A stretch of 11,347 nt of DNA from JAYFRL01 sp034925905 (GCA_034925905.1 JAYFRL010000024.1:1-11347), one strand, 5' to 3'. Counted from the first letter of the stretch, positions 1 through 6,908 are shown. Made by a program: numbers and translations. The notes: generated by a model from the letters alone, not told the origin.

Positions 1-13
1 GTCCATTGGACTA

Positions 14-79
14 CCTCCATTTGTTTTTAATTTGTGCGGTTGGGGAACCTCACCTATTATATCAAATGGAGGCCTTTTT
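14..79 (+). terminator. Two-tier hairpin followed by a T run
   Basis: A perfect 10-base inverted repeat (CCTCCATTTG at 14-23, CAAATGGAGG at 63-72) encloses an inner hairpin: GTG-c-GGTT at 34-41, a GGGG loop, and AACC-t-CAC at 46-53. A short T run follows at 75-79. The plus-strand layout is that of an intrinsic terminator or the 3' end of a small structured RNA whose gene starts left of the window. I do not recognise the RNA family. Confidence 0.5.
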
Positions 80-104
80 CTGTTCATCGCTAAAGCTCTT
101 TGGA

Positions 105-125
105 ACTACCGGCATAGCCGGTAGT
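105..125. repeat. Perfect 9-base-pair hairpin with ATA loop
   Basis: ACTACCGGC (105-113) and GCCGGTAGT (117-125) form a perfect stem around the loop ATA. A degenerate hairpin with the same GGC-ATA-GCC core lies at 6989-7009. Such compact hairpins occur in IS200/IS605-type element ends and in small dispersed repeats, but no transposase is attached here. It could also simply help to terminate transcription. Confidence 0.45.
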
Positions 126-137
126 ATTCATTATACA

Positions 138-175
138 AAAATTAAAAGCGGCATTATAATGCCGCTTTTAATTTT
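138..175. terminator. Bidirectional intrinsic terminator after ndoA
   Basis: A perfect 18-base inverted repeat (138-155 and 158-175) has a GC-rich core, AGCGGCATT, and A/T flanks, so either strand gives a stem followed by T-rich sequence. It starts 15 bases past the ndoA stop codon on the minus strand and can also stop transcripts arriving from the left on the plus strand. Confidence 0.85.
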
Positions 176-189
176 ACTGTTATTTTAAA

Positions 190-534
190 TTATTCCAAAG
201 CAAGACTTATTATAAGCGCTTTATCAACGCGTTTCATAACGGTGTCATCCATATGGCAAATTTTTTCTCTCAATCTTTTTTTGTCTATTGTCCTGATTTG
301 TTCCAAAAGGATTACGGAATCCTTCACAAGAGAATATTTTTCAGCCTCTATTTCAATATGTGTAGGAAGCTTTGCTTTGTTAATCTGAGATGTAATTGCG
401 GCGCAAATAACAGTTGGGCTGAATTTATTTCCTATATCATTCTGCAGGATAAGCACCGGTCTTATTCCTCCTTGCTCAGAACCGACAACAGGACTTAAAT
501 CTGCATAAAATATATCGCCTCGCTTAACAATCAC
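190..534 (-). CDS. ndoA: MazF/EndoA family mRNA interferase toxin
   Basis: The product is a PemK/MazF-fold endoribonuclease, close to Bacillus subtilis NdoA (EndoA), which cuts mRNA at UACAU. The conserved N-terminal block with RGD, then DLSPVVGSEQGG, RPVLILQND, and the C-terminal block with LLEQIRTIDKKRL are all visible. I chose the GTG at 534, which gives 114 aa beginning MIVKRGD as in NdoA. The next GTG upstream (543) adds three residues but sits only one base from the GGAG ribosome binding site (545-548). In Bacilli and many Clostridia a mazE-type antitoxin gene (ndoAI) lies between alr and this gene. Here those bases hold a terminator and a promoter instead, so the toxin is transcribed separately and has no adjacent antitoxin. 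Family assignment is very secure; toxicity without a partner is unknown. Confidence 0.95.
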   Translation of the reverse strand: MIVKRGDIFYADLSPVVGSEQGGIRPVLILQNDIGNKFSPTVICAAITSQINKAKLPTHIEIEAEKYSLVKDSVILLEQIRTIDKKRLREKICHMDDTVMKRVDKALIISLALE

Positions 535-616
535 CTTTTTCACACTCCGCTGTCCGTCTATACAGCTAAATTATGAAATATAACGCTTTTAAGTTACAGA
601 AATATGTAATATAACC

Positions 617-645
617 ATAATAAACGGATAATATTAGTCGGACAA
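617..645 (-). promoter_or_regulatory. Promoter of ndoA with a dyad over the -35 box
   Basis: On the minus strand a -35 box TTGTCC (640-645), a 17-base spacer and a -10 box TATTAT (617-622) place the transcription start near 610, giving a leader of about 75 bases. An inverted repeat, CGGACA (639-644) and TGTCCG (654-659), overlaps the -35 box and could be an operator. Box scores are 4/6 and 5/6 against the sigma-A consensus. Confidence 0.55.
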
Positions 646-699
646 AAATCAAATGTCCGCTTGATATTAATTATCCCCTTAATATTGATAAATATACGC

Positions 700-727
700 T
701 AAAAGCACCTTTATTTCGGTGCTTTTA
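700..727 (-). terminator. Terminator of the acpS-alr operon
   Basis: TAAAAGCACC (700-709) and GGTGCTTTTA (718-727) make a perfect 10-base stem with an 8-base loop, 28 bases past the alr stop codon. The outer pairs supply the T-rich tail. It separates alr from ndoA transcription and can work on either strand. Confidence 0.8.
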
Positions 728-754
728 ATGACAGGGCCTATATTTTTGGTGATT

Positions 755-1915
755 TTAAATATAATTTATCGTCTTTAATATGTTTTTATTTTTTATGTAT
801 TCCCTGGGTACACGTTTTCCTATCATACATACAACTTCGTAATTTATTGTTCCAAGAATCCCTGCTATTTCATCCGCCGTTATGCTGCAGCCGCCTTGGC
901 TTCCCATTATTATAACCTCATCCATGGCGCTTACTCCATCGATATTTGAAACGTCTATCATAAACTGGTCCATGCAAACATTTCCAACAACATTTGCATA
1001 TTGTCCGCGTACAATAACCCTGCCGCCGTTTTTCATTCCCCTTAAAAATCCATCCGCATAGCCTATTGGCACTGTGGCTATAACGCTTTTTTCCTTCGTT
1101 GTAAATTTGCGTCCGTAGCCTATAGGTGTCCCGGCGGGGACCTCCTTAACATAGCTTATATTTGTCTTTATGCTCATAACCGGTAAAAGCGGGAGCTTTT
1201 CTTTTTTTACCTCGTTTGAAGGATAGAGTCCATAAAGTATGATCCCCGGACGCACAAAATTATAAAATTTATCGTCAAAATCCATGATGGCAGCACTGTT
1301 TGCCCCATGACGGACAGGGATATCAAGCCCTTTTTCAGAAAGCCGCAAAACCGCTTCCCTAAAAAGCTTATCCTGATAATTTGTAAACTCTTTATCTGCC
1401 TCATCGGCAGTTGAAAAATGGGTATATATCCCTTCCACCTCTATATATGGCAGTTTGGAAATTTCTATTATCTCGTCATAAGCCTTTTCATTCGGCAAAA
1501 AACCTATACGCCCCATTCCCGTATCAATTTTTATATGTATTTTTGCCGTTTTGCCAAGTGCCTTTGCTGCCTCTGAAAGCTTAAGCGCCGATTCAAAAGA
1601 AAATATAGTTTGAATAAGGTTGTTTGAAACAACATCCGAAAGCAAGGCTGGCGGAGTATAGCCTAAAATAAGTATCGGAACAAGTATATTGTTTTGCCTT
1701 AAATTTATACCCTCGTTTGCAATTGCAACGCCCAACGCGTCTGCTCCGTTATATAATATAACTTTGGCTGTTTCCAGAGCGCCGTGCCCGTAAGCATCAG
1801 CCTTAACTATACCCATAACCTTTACTCCCGAAGGAAGCATGGCTTTTATATTTTTCATATTCTTAGCCATGGCATCAAGGTCTATTTTCGCTGTAACTCT
1901 TTTGTATTCTTCCAA
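755..1915 (-). CDS. alr: Alanine racemase
   Basis: A PLP-dependent fold-type III enzyme that converts L-alanine to D-alanine for peptidoglycan, in the cytoplasm. At 386 aa it has normal family length. The PLP lysine is K38 in VKADAYGHG. R136 in GMGRIGF matches the arginine that contacts the cofactor phenolate region in characterised racemases. Y267 in PIGYGRKF is the second catalytic base, and the conserved NVCMDQFMID block starts at 312. The start is a TTG at 1915, backed by a strong GGAGG (1923-1927) seven bases upstream. That ribosome binding site overlaps the stop codon of the preceding lipoprotein gene, so translation is probably coupled. Some Clostridia, including C. difficile, keep an alr next to gerS with a role in spore germination; whether this is the housekeeping or the spore-linked racemase cannot be told from the sequence. 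Confidence 0.97.
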   Translation of the reverse strand: MEEYKRVTAKIDLDAMAKNMKNIKAMLPSGVKVMGIVKADAYGHGALETAKVILYNGADALGVAIANEGINLRQNNILVPILILGYTPPALLSDVVSNNLIQTIFSFESALKLSEAAKALGKTAKIHIKIDTGMGRIGFLPNEKAYDEIIEISKLPYIEVEGIYTHFSTADEADKEFTNYQDKLFREAVLRLSEKGLDIPVRHGANSAAIMDFDDKFYNFVRPGIILYGLYPSNEVKKEKLPLLPVMSIKTNISYVKEVPAGTPIGYGRKFTTKEKSVIATVPIGYADGFLRGMKNGGRVIVRGQYANVVGNVCMDQFMIDVSNIDGVSAMDEVIIMGSQGGCSITADEIAGILGTINYEVVCMIGKRVPREYIKNKNILKTINYI

Positions 1916-1927
1916 GGATATGCCTCC

Positions 1928-2563
1928 TTATTCTGGGATTTTGAACAGTTCTGGAGGAAACTCGGGATCGAATACAAATTCAATGAATTTGAGTATGTAT
2001 TTCTCGTTTCCTTCCTCATCATAAATTATAAGCTCGGCTGGCACAAGCGTTTCATTGTCAATCCAAAGCTTTTCTGTTGAAAGGTATCTGTTTCCGCCGG
2101 GGATAACAGCTTCAAGAACCGTGTATTCCGAAGAATCTATGTTTGAAACCTCTATTGAAACTTCTTCGGACCTCATATAATTTTTAATGAAATTGCCAAG
2201 AAATAGCTCGTTCCTTGCCTGGGATTCGGGAACATCCTTAATAACAAAATCTCCAAGCTTTTTGTTGTACTGGCAAATCCTTTCTCCGTCAAATATCGTA
2301 TAGTTCCCGGCAACATTCTCCGGCGCGGTTATTTCAAGACGATACTCCCCCGTAGATTTAAAATATTGCTTTGTTTCGTATGTATTAGTACCTTTGTTTG
2401 ACATTCTTGTCAATGTAGCCGAACAAGAATAACCTTCCATTTCGTTAAGCATGGTCTGTATTTTTTCCATGACCGAAGTCGATTTTTCTCTTTTGCTTCC
2501 GCAACCGGAAAAAACAAGAAGTACAGATAAAATAATCAATAAAAGCTTTATAAATTTTTTCAC
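1928..2563 (-). CDS. LolA-fold lipoprotein, GerS-like
   Basis: A 211-aa secreted lipoprotein. Residues 1-20 form a short basic N-region, a hydrophobic stretch and a lipobox-like FSGC with the lipidation cysteine at C21. F at the -3 position is less usual than L or V. The remainder is beta-rich with repeated aromatic/charged strands, such as YRLEITAPEN and the WIDNET-LVPAEL segment. This fits the LolA-like fold (outer-membrane lipoprotein sorting family), whose Gram-positive members include C. difficile GerS. GerS is encoded beside alr2 and works with the amidase CwlD in cortex modification for germination. The gene ends inside the ribosome binding site of alr, matching that pairing. The start is GTG at 2563 with GGGGGAG just upstream, and an out-of-frame ATG overlaps it. 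The fold is likely; equating it with GerS function is inference from context. Confidence 0.75.
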   Translation of the reverse strand: MKKFIKLLLIILSVLLVFSGCGSKREKSTSVMEKIQTMLNEMEGYSCSATLTRMSNKGTNTYETKQYFKSTGEYRLEITAPENVAGNYTIFDGERICQYNKKLGDFVIKDVPESQARNELFLGNFIKNYMRSEEVSIEVSNIDSSEYTVLEAVIPGGNRYLSTEKLWIDNETLVPAELIIYDEEGNEKYILKFIEFVFDPEFPPELFKIPE

Positions 2564-2662
2564 ATTTTCTCCCCCTTAGCTCTTCTTTCCTTTTTTCAAG
2601 GCAAACAAAGCTATTTATTCATTATTATTTATACTAAGGGGACAAAATCAATATGTTATTTA

Positions 2663-4198
2663 TTATTTGGCGGTTTTTAAGATTTGATCTATTTCTTCGG
2701 GGATATGGCGTGCTATATCTCTTGCAAGAACTCCATAGCCGCCTATTTTTTCCGCAGCGATATCACCGGCAAGGCCATGTATATACGCTCCAAGACATGT
2801 TGAATCAAAAGGAGAAAGCCCTGCTCCTATAAAGGCAGCTATAACCCCCGTTAAAACATCTCCAGAGCCACCTTTCGCCATTGCAGGATTGCCTGTTAAA
2901 TTTATAAATGTCTTTTTATCTGGACTTGCAATTATTGTTCTTGCATCCTTAAGCAAAACCGTAACATTATATTTTTCAGCGGTTTCTCTTGCGGCTTTCA
3001 ATGGGTTCCTGGTTAATTCATCAACTCCAATACCGGTTAAGGCAGACATTTCTTTCATATGCGGAGTTATGACAATGGAACTTTTTGCCTTCTTTAAAAG
3101 CTCGGGCTGCCCAGAAAGAGCCATTATTCCATCCGCATCTATTATAAGAGGTTTTTTGCTTTTTTCAACAAGTTTTGTTATAAATTCTTTAGCGCCTTTG
3201 CTTCTTCCTATACCTGGTCCTGATATTATAACGCCGCCGTTTTCCGATTCCAAAATAAGCGTGTCAAGGCTTCCTTTACATAAAGCCCCATTTTCCTCCG
3301 GCAAAGGAATAATAACAGCTTCAGGAACAAGGTTTTGTATAACCTTTATGATGCTTTCCACAACACATGCATAAACAACACCGCCACCAGATTTGTATGC
3401 CGAAAGCGCTGAAAGCGCAGCTGCACCGGTCATGTTTTTTGAGCCTGCGGCAATAAATATTTTCCCATAATCCCCTTTGTGCGAACGAGGCTTCCTTTTG
3501 GGGAGCATATTCTTTGCAAGTTCAGGTGTTATTGCAAATATATCTATATCAGAGTTTTCAAAAACTTCTTTTGGTATGGATATCGGGGCAACAACAATTT
3601 CTCCGCAATATTCCGCCGCAGGATATAACAAAAGCCCGGTTTTCATAAGTCCGAAGGTTACAGTCTTATATGCCTTTACTGTTTTTTCGGAAACCCAGCC
3701 CGTATCGCTGTCTACTCCTGTCGGAATATCTGCGGATATTATTTTTTTACCGCTTTTATTGAGCAAATCTACAATTTCAGATATATTTTTTTTAAGTTCT
3801 CCTTTAAAACCCGTTCCGATTAAAGCATCAATTATAACCGATGCTTCGTTTAAAAGCCCTGGTAAAAGCAAAAAATCAGAAACTATAGGGATATTAAAAG
3901 CTCCGGCCGCTTTAAAATTCACAAGAGCATCTCCCGAAAGCTTTTCTTTTGATCCAGATATAAATATTGAAACCAAAAAACCTTTAGCTGAAAGCAGCCT
4001 TGCGGCGGCAAAGCCGTCTCCGCCGTTATTGCCAGTGCCGCATACGATAAGGATATTCTCATTCTTTCCTGTTTCTTTTTCACATTCAAAGGCCAAAGCG
4101 GATGCTGCGTTTTCCATAAGCAAAATAGAAGGTATACCGTATTTTTCATGGGCTGCTTTATCAAAAGAACGCATTTGAGAAGCCATACAAATTTTCAT
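2663..4198 (-). CDS. nnr: Bifunctional NAD(P)H-hydrate epimerase / ADP-dependent NAD(P)HX dehydratase
   Basis: A metabolite-repair enzyme. The N-terminal YjeF_N domain (about 1-215) interconverts R and S hydrates of NADH and NADPH. The C-terminal ribokinase-like domain (about 230-511) dehydrates the S form using ADP. Visible motifs are CGTGNNGGDGF (about 53-63), IDALIGTGFKG (123-133) and DIPTGVDSDTG (157-167) in the epimerase half, and IDADG (353-357), ITPHMKEM and NPAMAKGGSGDVLTG (437-451) in the dehydratase half. I chose the ATG at 4198 (511 aa, MKICMASQMRS). It has AAGGAG at 4205-4210 at ideal spacing and lies one base past the acpS stop codon. The longer frame to 4240 would overlap acpS by 41 bases and adds non-conserved residues. 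The two halves are separate proteins in some organisms; the fusion is the normal bacterial form. Confidence 0.96.
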   Translation of the reverse strand: MKICMASQMRSFDKAAHEKYGIPSILLMENAASALAFECEKETGKNENILIVCGTGNNGGDGFAAARLLSAKGFLVSIFISGSKEKLSGDALVNFKAAGAFNIPIVSDFLLLPGLLNEASVIIDALIGTGFKGELKKNISEIVDLLNKSGKKIISADIPTGVDSDTGWVSEKTVKAYKTVTFGLMKTGLLLYPAAEYCGEIVVAPISIPKEVFENSDIDIFAITPELAKNMLPKRKPRSHKGDYGKIFIAAGSKNMTGAAALSALSAYKSGGGVVYACVVESIIKVIQNLVPEAVIIPLPEENGALCKGSLDTLILESENGGVIISGPGIGRSKGAKEFITKLVEKSKKPLIIDADGIMALSGQPELLKKAKSSIVITPHMKEMSALTGIGVDELTRNPLKAARETAEKYNVTVLLKDARTIIASPDKKTFINLTGNPAMAKGGSGDVLTGVIAAFIGAGLSPFDSTCLGAYIHGLAGDIAAEKIGGYGVLARDIARHIPEEIDQILKTAK

Positions 4199-4199
4199 A

Positions 4200-4556
4200 T
4201 TATTCTCCTTCCGAAACGGCAAATGCCATAGCGTTATCATCAGAGTGAGCTATGCTTATGCTTATTTTTTTAACCCCAAGATTTTCGGAAATTTCTCTTG
4301 CGTATCCATAAAGCTTAGCGTAAGGTTTGCCCGACGAAGCTTTAAATATTTCAATATCTTTAGGGGAAAAACCGGAAAAACCAGTTCCTAAGCTCTTTGA
4401 AACAGCTTCTTTGGCGGCGAAAAGACCCGCAAGGCTTTTTGCATCTTTATTTTCAAGCTCCTGCTCCGTAAAACATTTTTTATTAAATGTTTCTCTCCCT
4501 ATAGCCTTTTTTATTCTTGAAATTTCAACTATATCGCAGCCTACGCCTATAATCAT
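4200..4556 (-). CDS. acpS: Holo-[acyl-carrier-protein] synthase
   Basis: Transfers 4'-phosphopantetheine from coenzyme A to a serine of acyl carrier protein, activating fatty acid synthesis. At 118 aa it has standard length for the small trimeric AcpS type. D8 in GVGCDIVEI and E50 in FAAKEAVSKSLGTG are the Mg-binding residues of the family, and the C-terminal SISIAHSDDNAMA block is intact. It is the first gene of the operon, and its stop codon sits one base from the nnr start, so the two are translationally coupled. The ribosome binding site is weak (AGGCGGG about 10 bases before ATG 4556). A TATAAT on the minus strand at 4613-4618 could be the operon's -10 box, but no good -35 box accompanies it. 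Confidence 0.96.
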   Translation of the reverse strand: MIIGVGCDIVEISRIKKAIGRETFNKKCFTEQELENKDAKSLAGLFAAKEAVSKSLGTGFSGFSPKDIEIFKASSGKPYAKLYGYAREISENLGVKKISISIAHSDDNAMAFAVSEGE

Positions 4557-4673
4557 GTTTAAAAACCCGCCTTTTATAAAAACTGTTCCTGTATTATTAG
4601 TTTATATAAATAATTATATATCAAGATTTTACAATAACCTAGAGAAACTTGCAAACGTGCCCAATTCTTTTTA

Positions 4674-5219
4674 TCATTTTAAGCTGTTTAAGGCTTTCAT
4701 GAAATCGCTATAAAGGCATTCAAAAACATATGTGCCAAAAATCGTTTCGCAGACAGGCTTAAAATTAAGCTTTTTAACATAGCTTGCCCCTTCTTTGGTC
4801 ACGCTTTCCTCTATTATGCTTAGAATATCGCATCCGTCATAATGTGAACAGGCCGTATCAAAAAGAAGCTTAAATACATCCGGTATTCTAAAACCTTCTT
4901 CAACCACAATGCAGCTTAAATACATAAACATTTTTTTGCTTACACTTGCCATATCCCCGGCAGTCATAAATTTGTCGTTATAAATGCCTTGTTTTATTTT
5001 ATCATATATATCTTTTTTTATAGGGAACATATTTAAAAAAGCTATTATTTTACCCTCATGTTCAATTGCAACCGTACTGTTATTATATTTATCATACCAT
5101 TTCTTTGTTTCTTTCCATGGGGTTATATGCTCTTTGGAATAATATTTTAACTCTATTTTTTCCATTTGAATAAAATGCTTTTCTTCCAATTTTTCTAAAA
5201 CCTTTATTTTCTTATCCAT
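4674..5219 (-). CDS. Uncharacterised protein, possible GNAT-fold acetyltransferase
   Basis: A 181-aa soluble protein with no signal peptide or membrane segment. A charged, helical N-terminus (about 1-35) is followed by an alternating strand/helix pattern: TVAIEHEGKIIAFLNMFPI (48-66), LSCIVVEEGF with a helix after it, then a C-terminal EGASYVKKLNFKPV block resembling the helix-plus-strand end of GNAT proteins, where the substrate's neighbour pushes the last strands. The usual acetyl-CoA pyrophosphate loop (Q/R-x-x-G-x-G/A) is not evident: the matching place reads VVEEGFRIPDVFK. The fold is therefore a guess and the function is unknown. The start is ATG 5219 with AGGTGA a few bases upstream. 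It stands alone between the IS relic and acpS, about 117 bases before acpS, and could be co-transcribed with that operon. Confidence 0.7.
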   Translation of the reverse strand: MDKKIKVLEKLEEKHFIQMEKIELKYYSKEHITPWKETKKWYDKYNNSTVAIEHEGKIIAFLNMFPIKKDIYDKIKQGIYNDKFMTAGDMASVSKKMFMYLSCIVVEEGFRIPDVFKLLFDTACSHYDGCDILSIIEESVTKEGASYVKKLNFKPVCETIFGTYVFECLYSDFMKALNSLK

Positions 5220-5244
5220 ATTTTCACCTAAACAAAATTAATAT

Positions 5245-5520
5245 ACACAAATCATAACCACCCGTAAAACGGGGAGTTTACTCTGAGCCTGTAAGGCTCT
5301 ACTGCTAGCTATGGTCTTAAGACGCTTTGAACGATCCGCCAACTGCATAATTTTCTCCGGCAACCATTAAAATGGTTGTCAATTTATTTTCTGCCTTTAT
5401 TCACTGGCTCGCCCATAAATGGATCAATATATTATTTGTTCTGCTACTGTATCTTGCTGTCATTGATTCTTTACATATTTTCTAATTGCCTTTTCGTTAC
5501 GTCCTACTGTGTCTACATAC
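5245..5520 (-). mobile_element. Remnant of an IS200/IS605-type element (3' part of tnpA plus right end)
   Basis: The minus strand from 5519 encodes YVDTVGRNEKAIRKYVKNQ and then a TGA. After further frame damage it encodes YIDPFMGEPVNKGRK with a stop at 5384. This is the C-terminus of a Y1 (HUH) single-strand transposase, TnpA. The N-terminal and catalytic parts are gone. Past the stop are hairpins consistent with the element's right end: CAACCAT/ATGGTTG (5361-5378), GAGCC/GGCTC (5285-5299), and a CCCGT/ACGGG stem at about 5260-5272. The exact outer end is uncertain to about 10 bases. The inner edge at 5520 abuts the sigma-like pseudogene with no left end, so this is a deletion junction and not a clean insertion. 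It cannot transpose by itself. Confidence 0.75.
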
Positions 5521-5908
5521 GGAGCTGTTTTAGAGCGCGGTGAATCGAATGGCTTCCGGTCACCCGCATTTCGGCAATTTTGCGGTGTGTCAGATCATTT
5601 ACAAAATGCAGATGTATTCTCCTGCGCTGTGCTTCGGAAAGTTGGTTCATAGCAAAATGTAACCGCCTATAACTTTCCATTTTTATCACAAGGTCGGCGG
5701 GATTGTTTTGGTCTGGATACCCCATAGCCGCGTCGGTCAAACCATCTATGAAATCCGTATAATCAATATGCCGCCTGTCTTGCCGCCTTTGGAATTGAAT
5801 TTGCCGGGTAGACTGTTCAAGCAGTTCCTTAACCGGAGTTGAAACCTAAACATAAATTTCACTTCCATTGGCGGTTTTATATTTTATCGTAACAAAAGAC
5901 TTGTCCAT
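5513..5908 (-). pseudogene. Broken sigma-70 region 4-like gene of conjugative-transposon type
   Basis: The frame opens at ATG 5908 behind a GGAGG (5916-5920) with MDKSFVTIKYKTANGSE, meets an in-frame TAG at 5846-5848 after 20 codons, and stays open to a stop at 5513. The downstream part contains VSTPVKELLEQSTRQI, DYTDFIDGLTDAAMG and an HTH-like block, LSEAQRRRIHLHFVNDLTHRKIAEM. This layout matches the small sigma-70-family proteins common in Tn916/Tn1549-like integrative elements. The second HTH helix seems shortened: the segment after AEM reads RVTGSHSIHRALKQL, where relatives have a longer GVS-x-x-AVxRSI stretch. The last codons run into the IS200 remnant. A nonsense codon, a small deletion and a replaced 3' end together suggest decay. 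A 75-aa product from ATG 5740 is possible but unlikely to be functional. Confidence 0.7.
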
Positions 5909-5920
5909 TACTTTTCCTCC

Positions 5921-6335
5921 ATTCATCATGTTTGCGAATTGCTCCGCAGTGTTTACGGGTTGATGAATGTAAAAAGGCGAGGACACAGCTGGGGACACTA
6001 TGCTTTGGCGGTCCCGCCCGAACTTCGGGTCAAGTTGGCCCGAAGTTCAAAAAAAACACCAATCCAAGGAATTAATCGAATGGTGTCGAATGAAAAATGG
6101 TAGCACTGGTTAGCCCTAAATATATAGGATTTTTTTAAACCAAGAAGAAATAGGATTTCTGCTACATCTAGCCGTTACGGAAATGAAAAATTTCCTTTCA
6201 AACAGAGAAAATCCCTTTGATTTTCTCAAAACCGCTGTTCCATGGTAATACAATTTTTATGGCATAGCTATCCGCCCACCGAGCAACGGTTTTTTTCCGC
6301 ATAAGCGGTGGGTGAAATGTCGTATTTTAAAAACG
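5921..6335 (-). other. Gene-free leader region of the sigma-like pseudogene
   Basis: These 415 bases hold no convincing gene on either strand. They are rich in hairpins: CCGAACTTCGG (6018-6028) with a related GGCCCGAAGTTC copy at 6037-6048, a terminator-like hairpin at 6049-6085, and CCCACCG (6275-6281) paired with CGGTGGG (6306-6312), which contains CCGC/GCGG. Long structured leaders of this kind precede regulatory genes and resistance genes in Tn916-like elements, so I read it as what is left of such a leader. Confidence 0.45.
6049..6085 (-). terminator. Attenuator-like hairpin in the leader
   Basis: On the minus strand CACCA (6081-6085) and TGGTG (6057-6061) close a stem that can extend past one mismatch by two more pairs, followed at once by eight T residues (6049-6056). 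It lies about 140 bases before the sigma-like start codon, the position of an attenuator. Confidence 0.55.
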
Positions 6336-6908
6336 CTACTTATCTCTTATTTTTTCTAATAACCAGCTCATATTTTCGCCAATATTTTTCATATTGGCGA
6401 TTCCCTCATCATCACTTAAAACTTCACCAACATCCTTTCCATAAACCATGTTCCAATATGTTGAGCCTACAATAATTACTTCTTTATTTAAAAGAAAGTG
6501 ATTCATCGTATCAACTGCTGTAAGCCCACCACCTCGACGTACAGCGGCAATACTCACCCCAACTTTGCACTTCAATAAATGAGGATTACATGATATGATT
6601 ACTCCTGCTCTTTCCAAAAACGCCTTCATTTTTGAGGATATATCAGCCGAGTACACGGGTGAGCCTAAAATAATTCCATCTGCGTTTAGCATTTTTTCAA
6701 AGCAATAATTGAAATCATCATTTTGTATTGCGCATCTAGAGGTTTTTTTGCAAGCAAAGCAAGCCTTACAGCTAAGGATTTCTTTATCAAAAAGCTGAAT
6801 CAACTCTGTGTCTATTCCATTTTTATTAAGTTCTTTAAAAATTATTTTTATAAGAAGTGCAGTATTGCCATCTCTTCTAGCACTTCCAGATATTCCAACT
6901 ACGTTCAT
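6336..6908 (-). CDS. Iron-sulfur flavoprotein, NADPH-dependent FMN reductase family
   Basis: A 190-aa cytoplasmic flavodoxin-like protein. GISGSARRDGNT (5-16) is the FMN phosphate-binding loop, and GSPVYSADISSKMKAFLERAG (about 81-101) is the second FMN-contacting block. Cysteines C47, C50, C53 and C59 form the compact C-x2-C-x2-C-x5-C motif that binds the 4Fe-4S cluster in archaeal and clostridial iron-sulfur flavoproteins (Isf). Such proteins shuttle electrons between ferredoxin and oxidants such as oxygen or peroxide; the partner here is not visible. The start ATG 6908 has AAAGGAGG seven to eight bases upstream. It stands alone between the mobile-DNA relic and the tRNA operon with no clear promoter. 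It may have arrived with the accessory region, but nothing in it looks damaged. Confidence 0.88.
   Translation of the reverse strand: MNVVGISGSARRDGNTALLIKIIFKELNKNGIDTELIQLFDKEILSCKACFACKKTSRCAIQNDDFNYCFEKMLNADGIILGSPVYSADISSKMKAFLERAGVIISCNPHLLKCKVGVSIAAVRRGGGLTAVDTMNHFLLNKEVIIVGSTYWNMVYGKDVGEVLSDDEGIANMKNIGENMSWLLEKIRDK

Noticed and set aside
6..188. 60-codon plus-strand frame at the left edge
   Set aside because: It crosses two hairpins and a terminator and lacks a ribosome binding site.
2889..4178. Plus-strand open frames of 161 and 233 codons at 2889-3374 and 3477-4178
   Set aside because: They lie wholly antisense to nnr, have no ribosome binding sites and give low-complexity, serine/proline-rich translations; they are shadows of the real gene.
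4199..4240. Longer nnr start at 4240
   Set aside because: It would overlap acpS by 41 bases; the ATG at 4198 has an ideal AAGGAG and matches the family N-terminus.
4327..4713. Plus-strand open frame of 128 codons
   Set aside because: It is antisense to acpS, which has complete family motifs, and runs on into an A/T-rich spacer.
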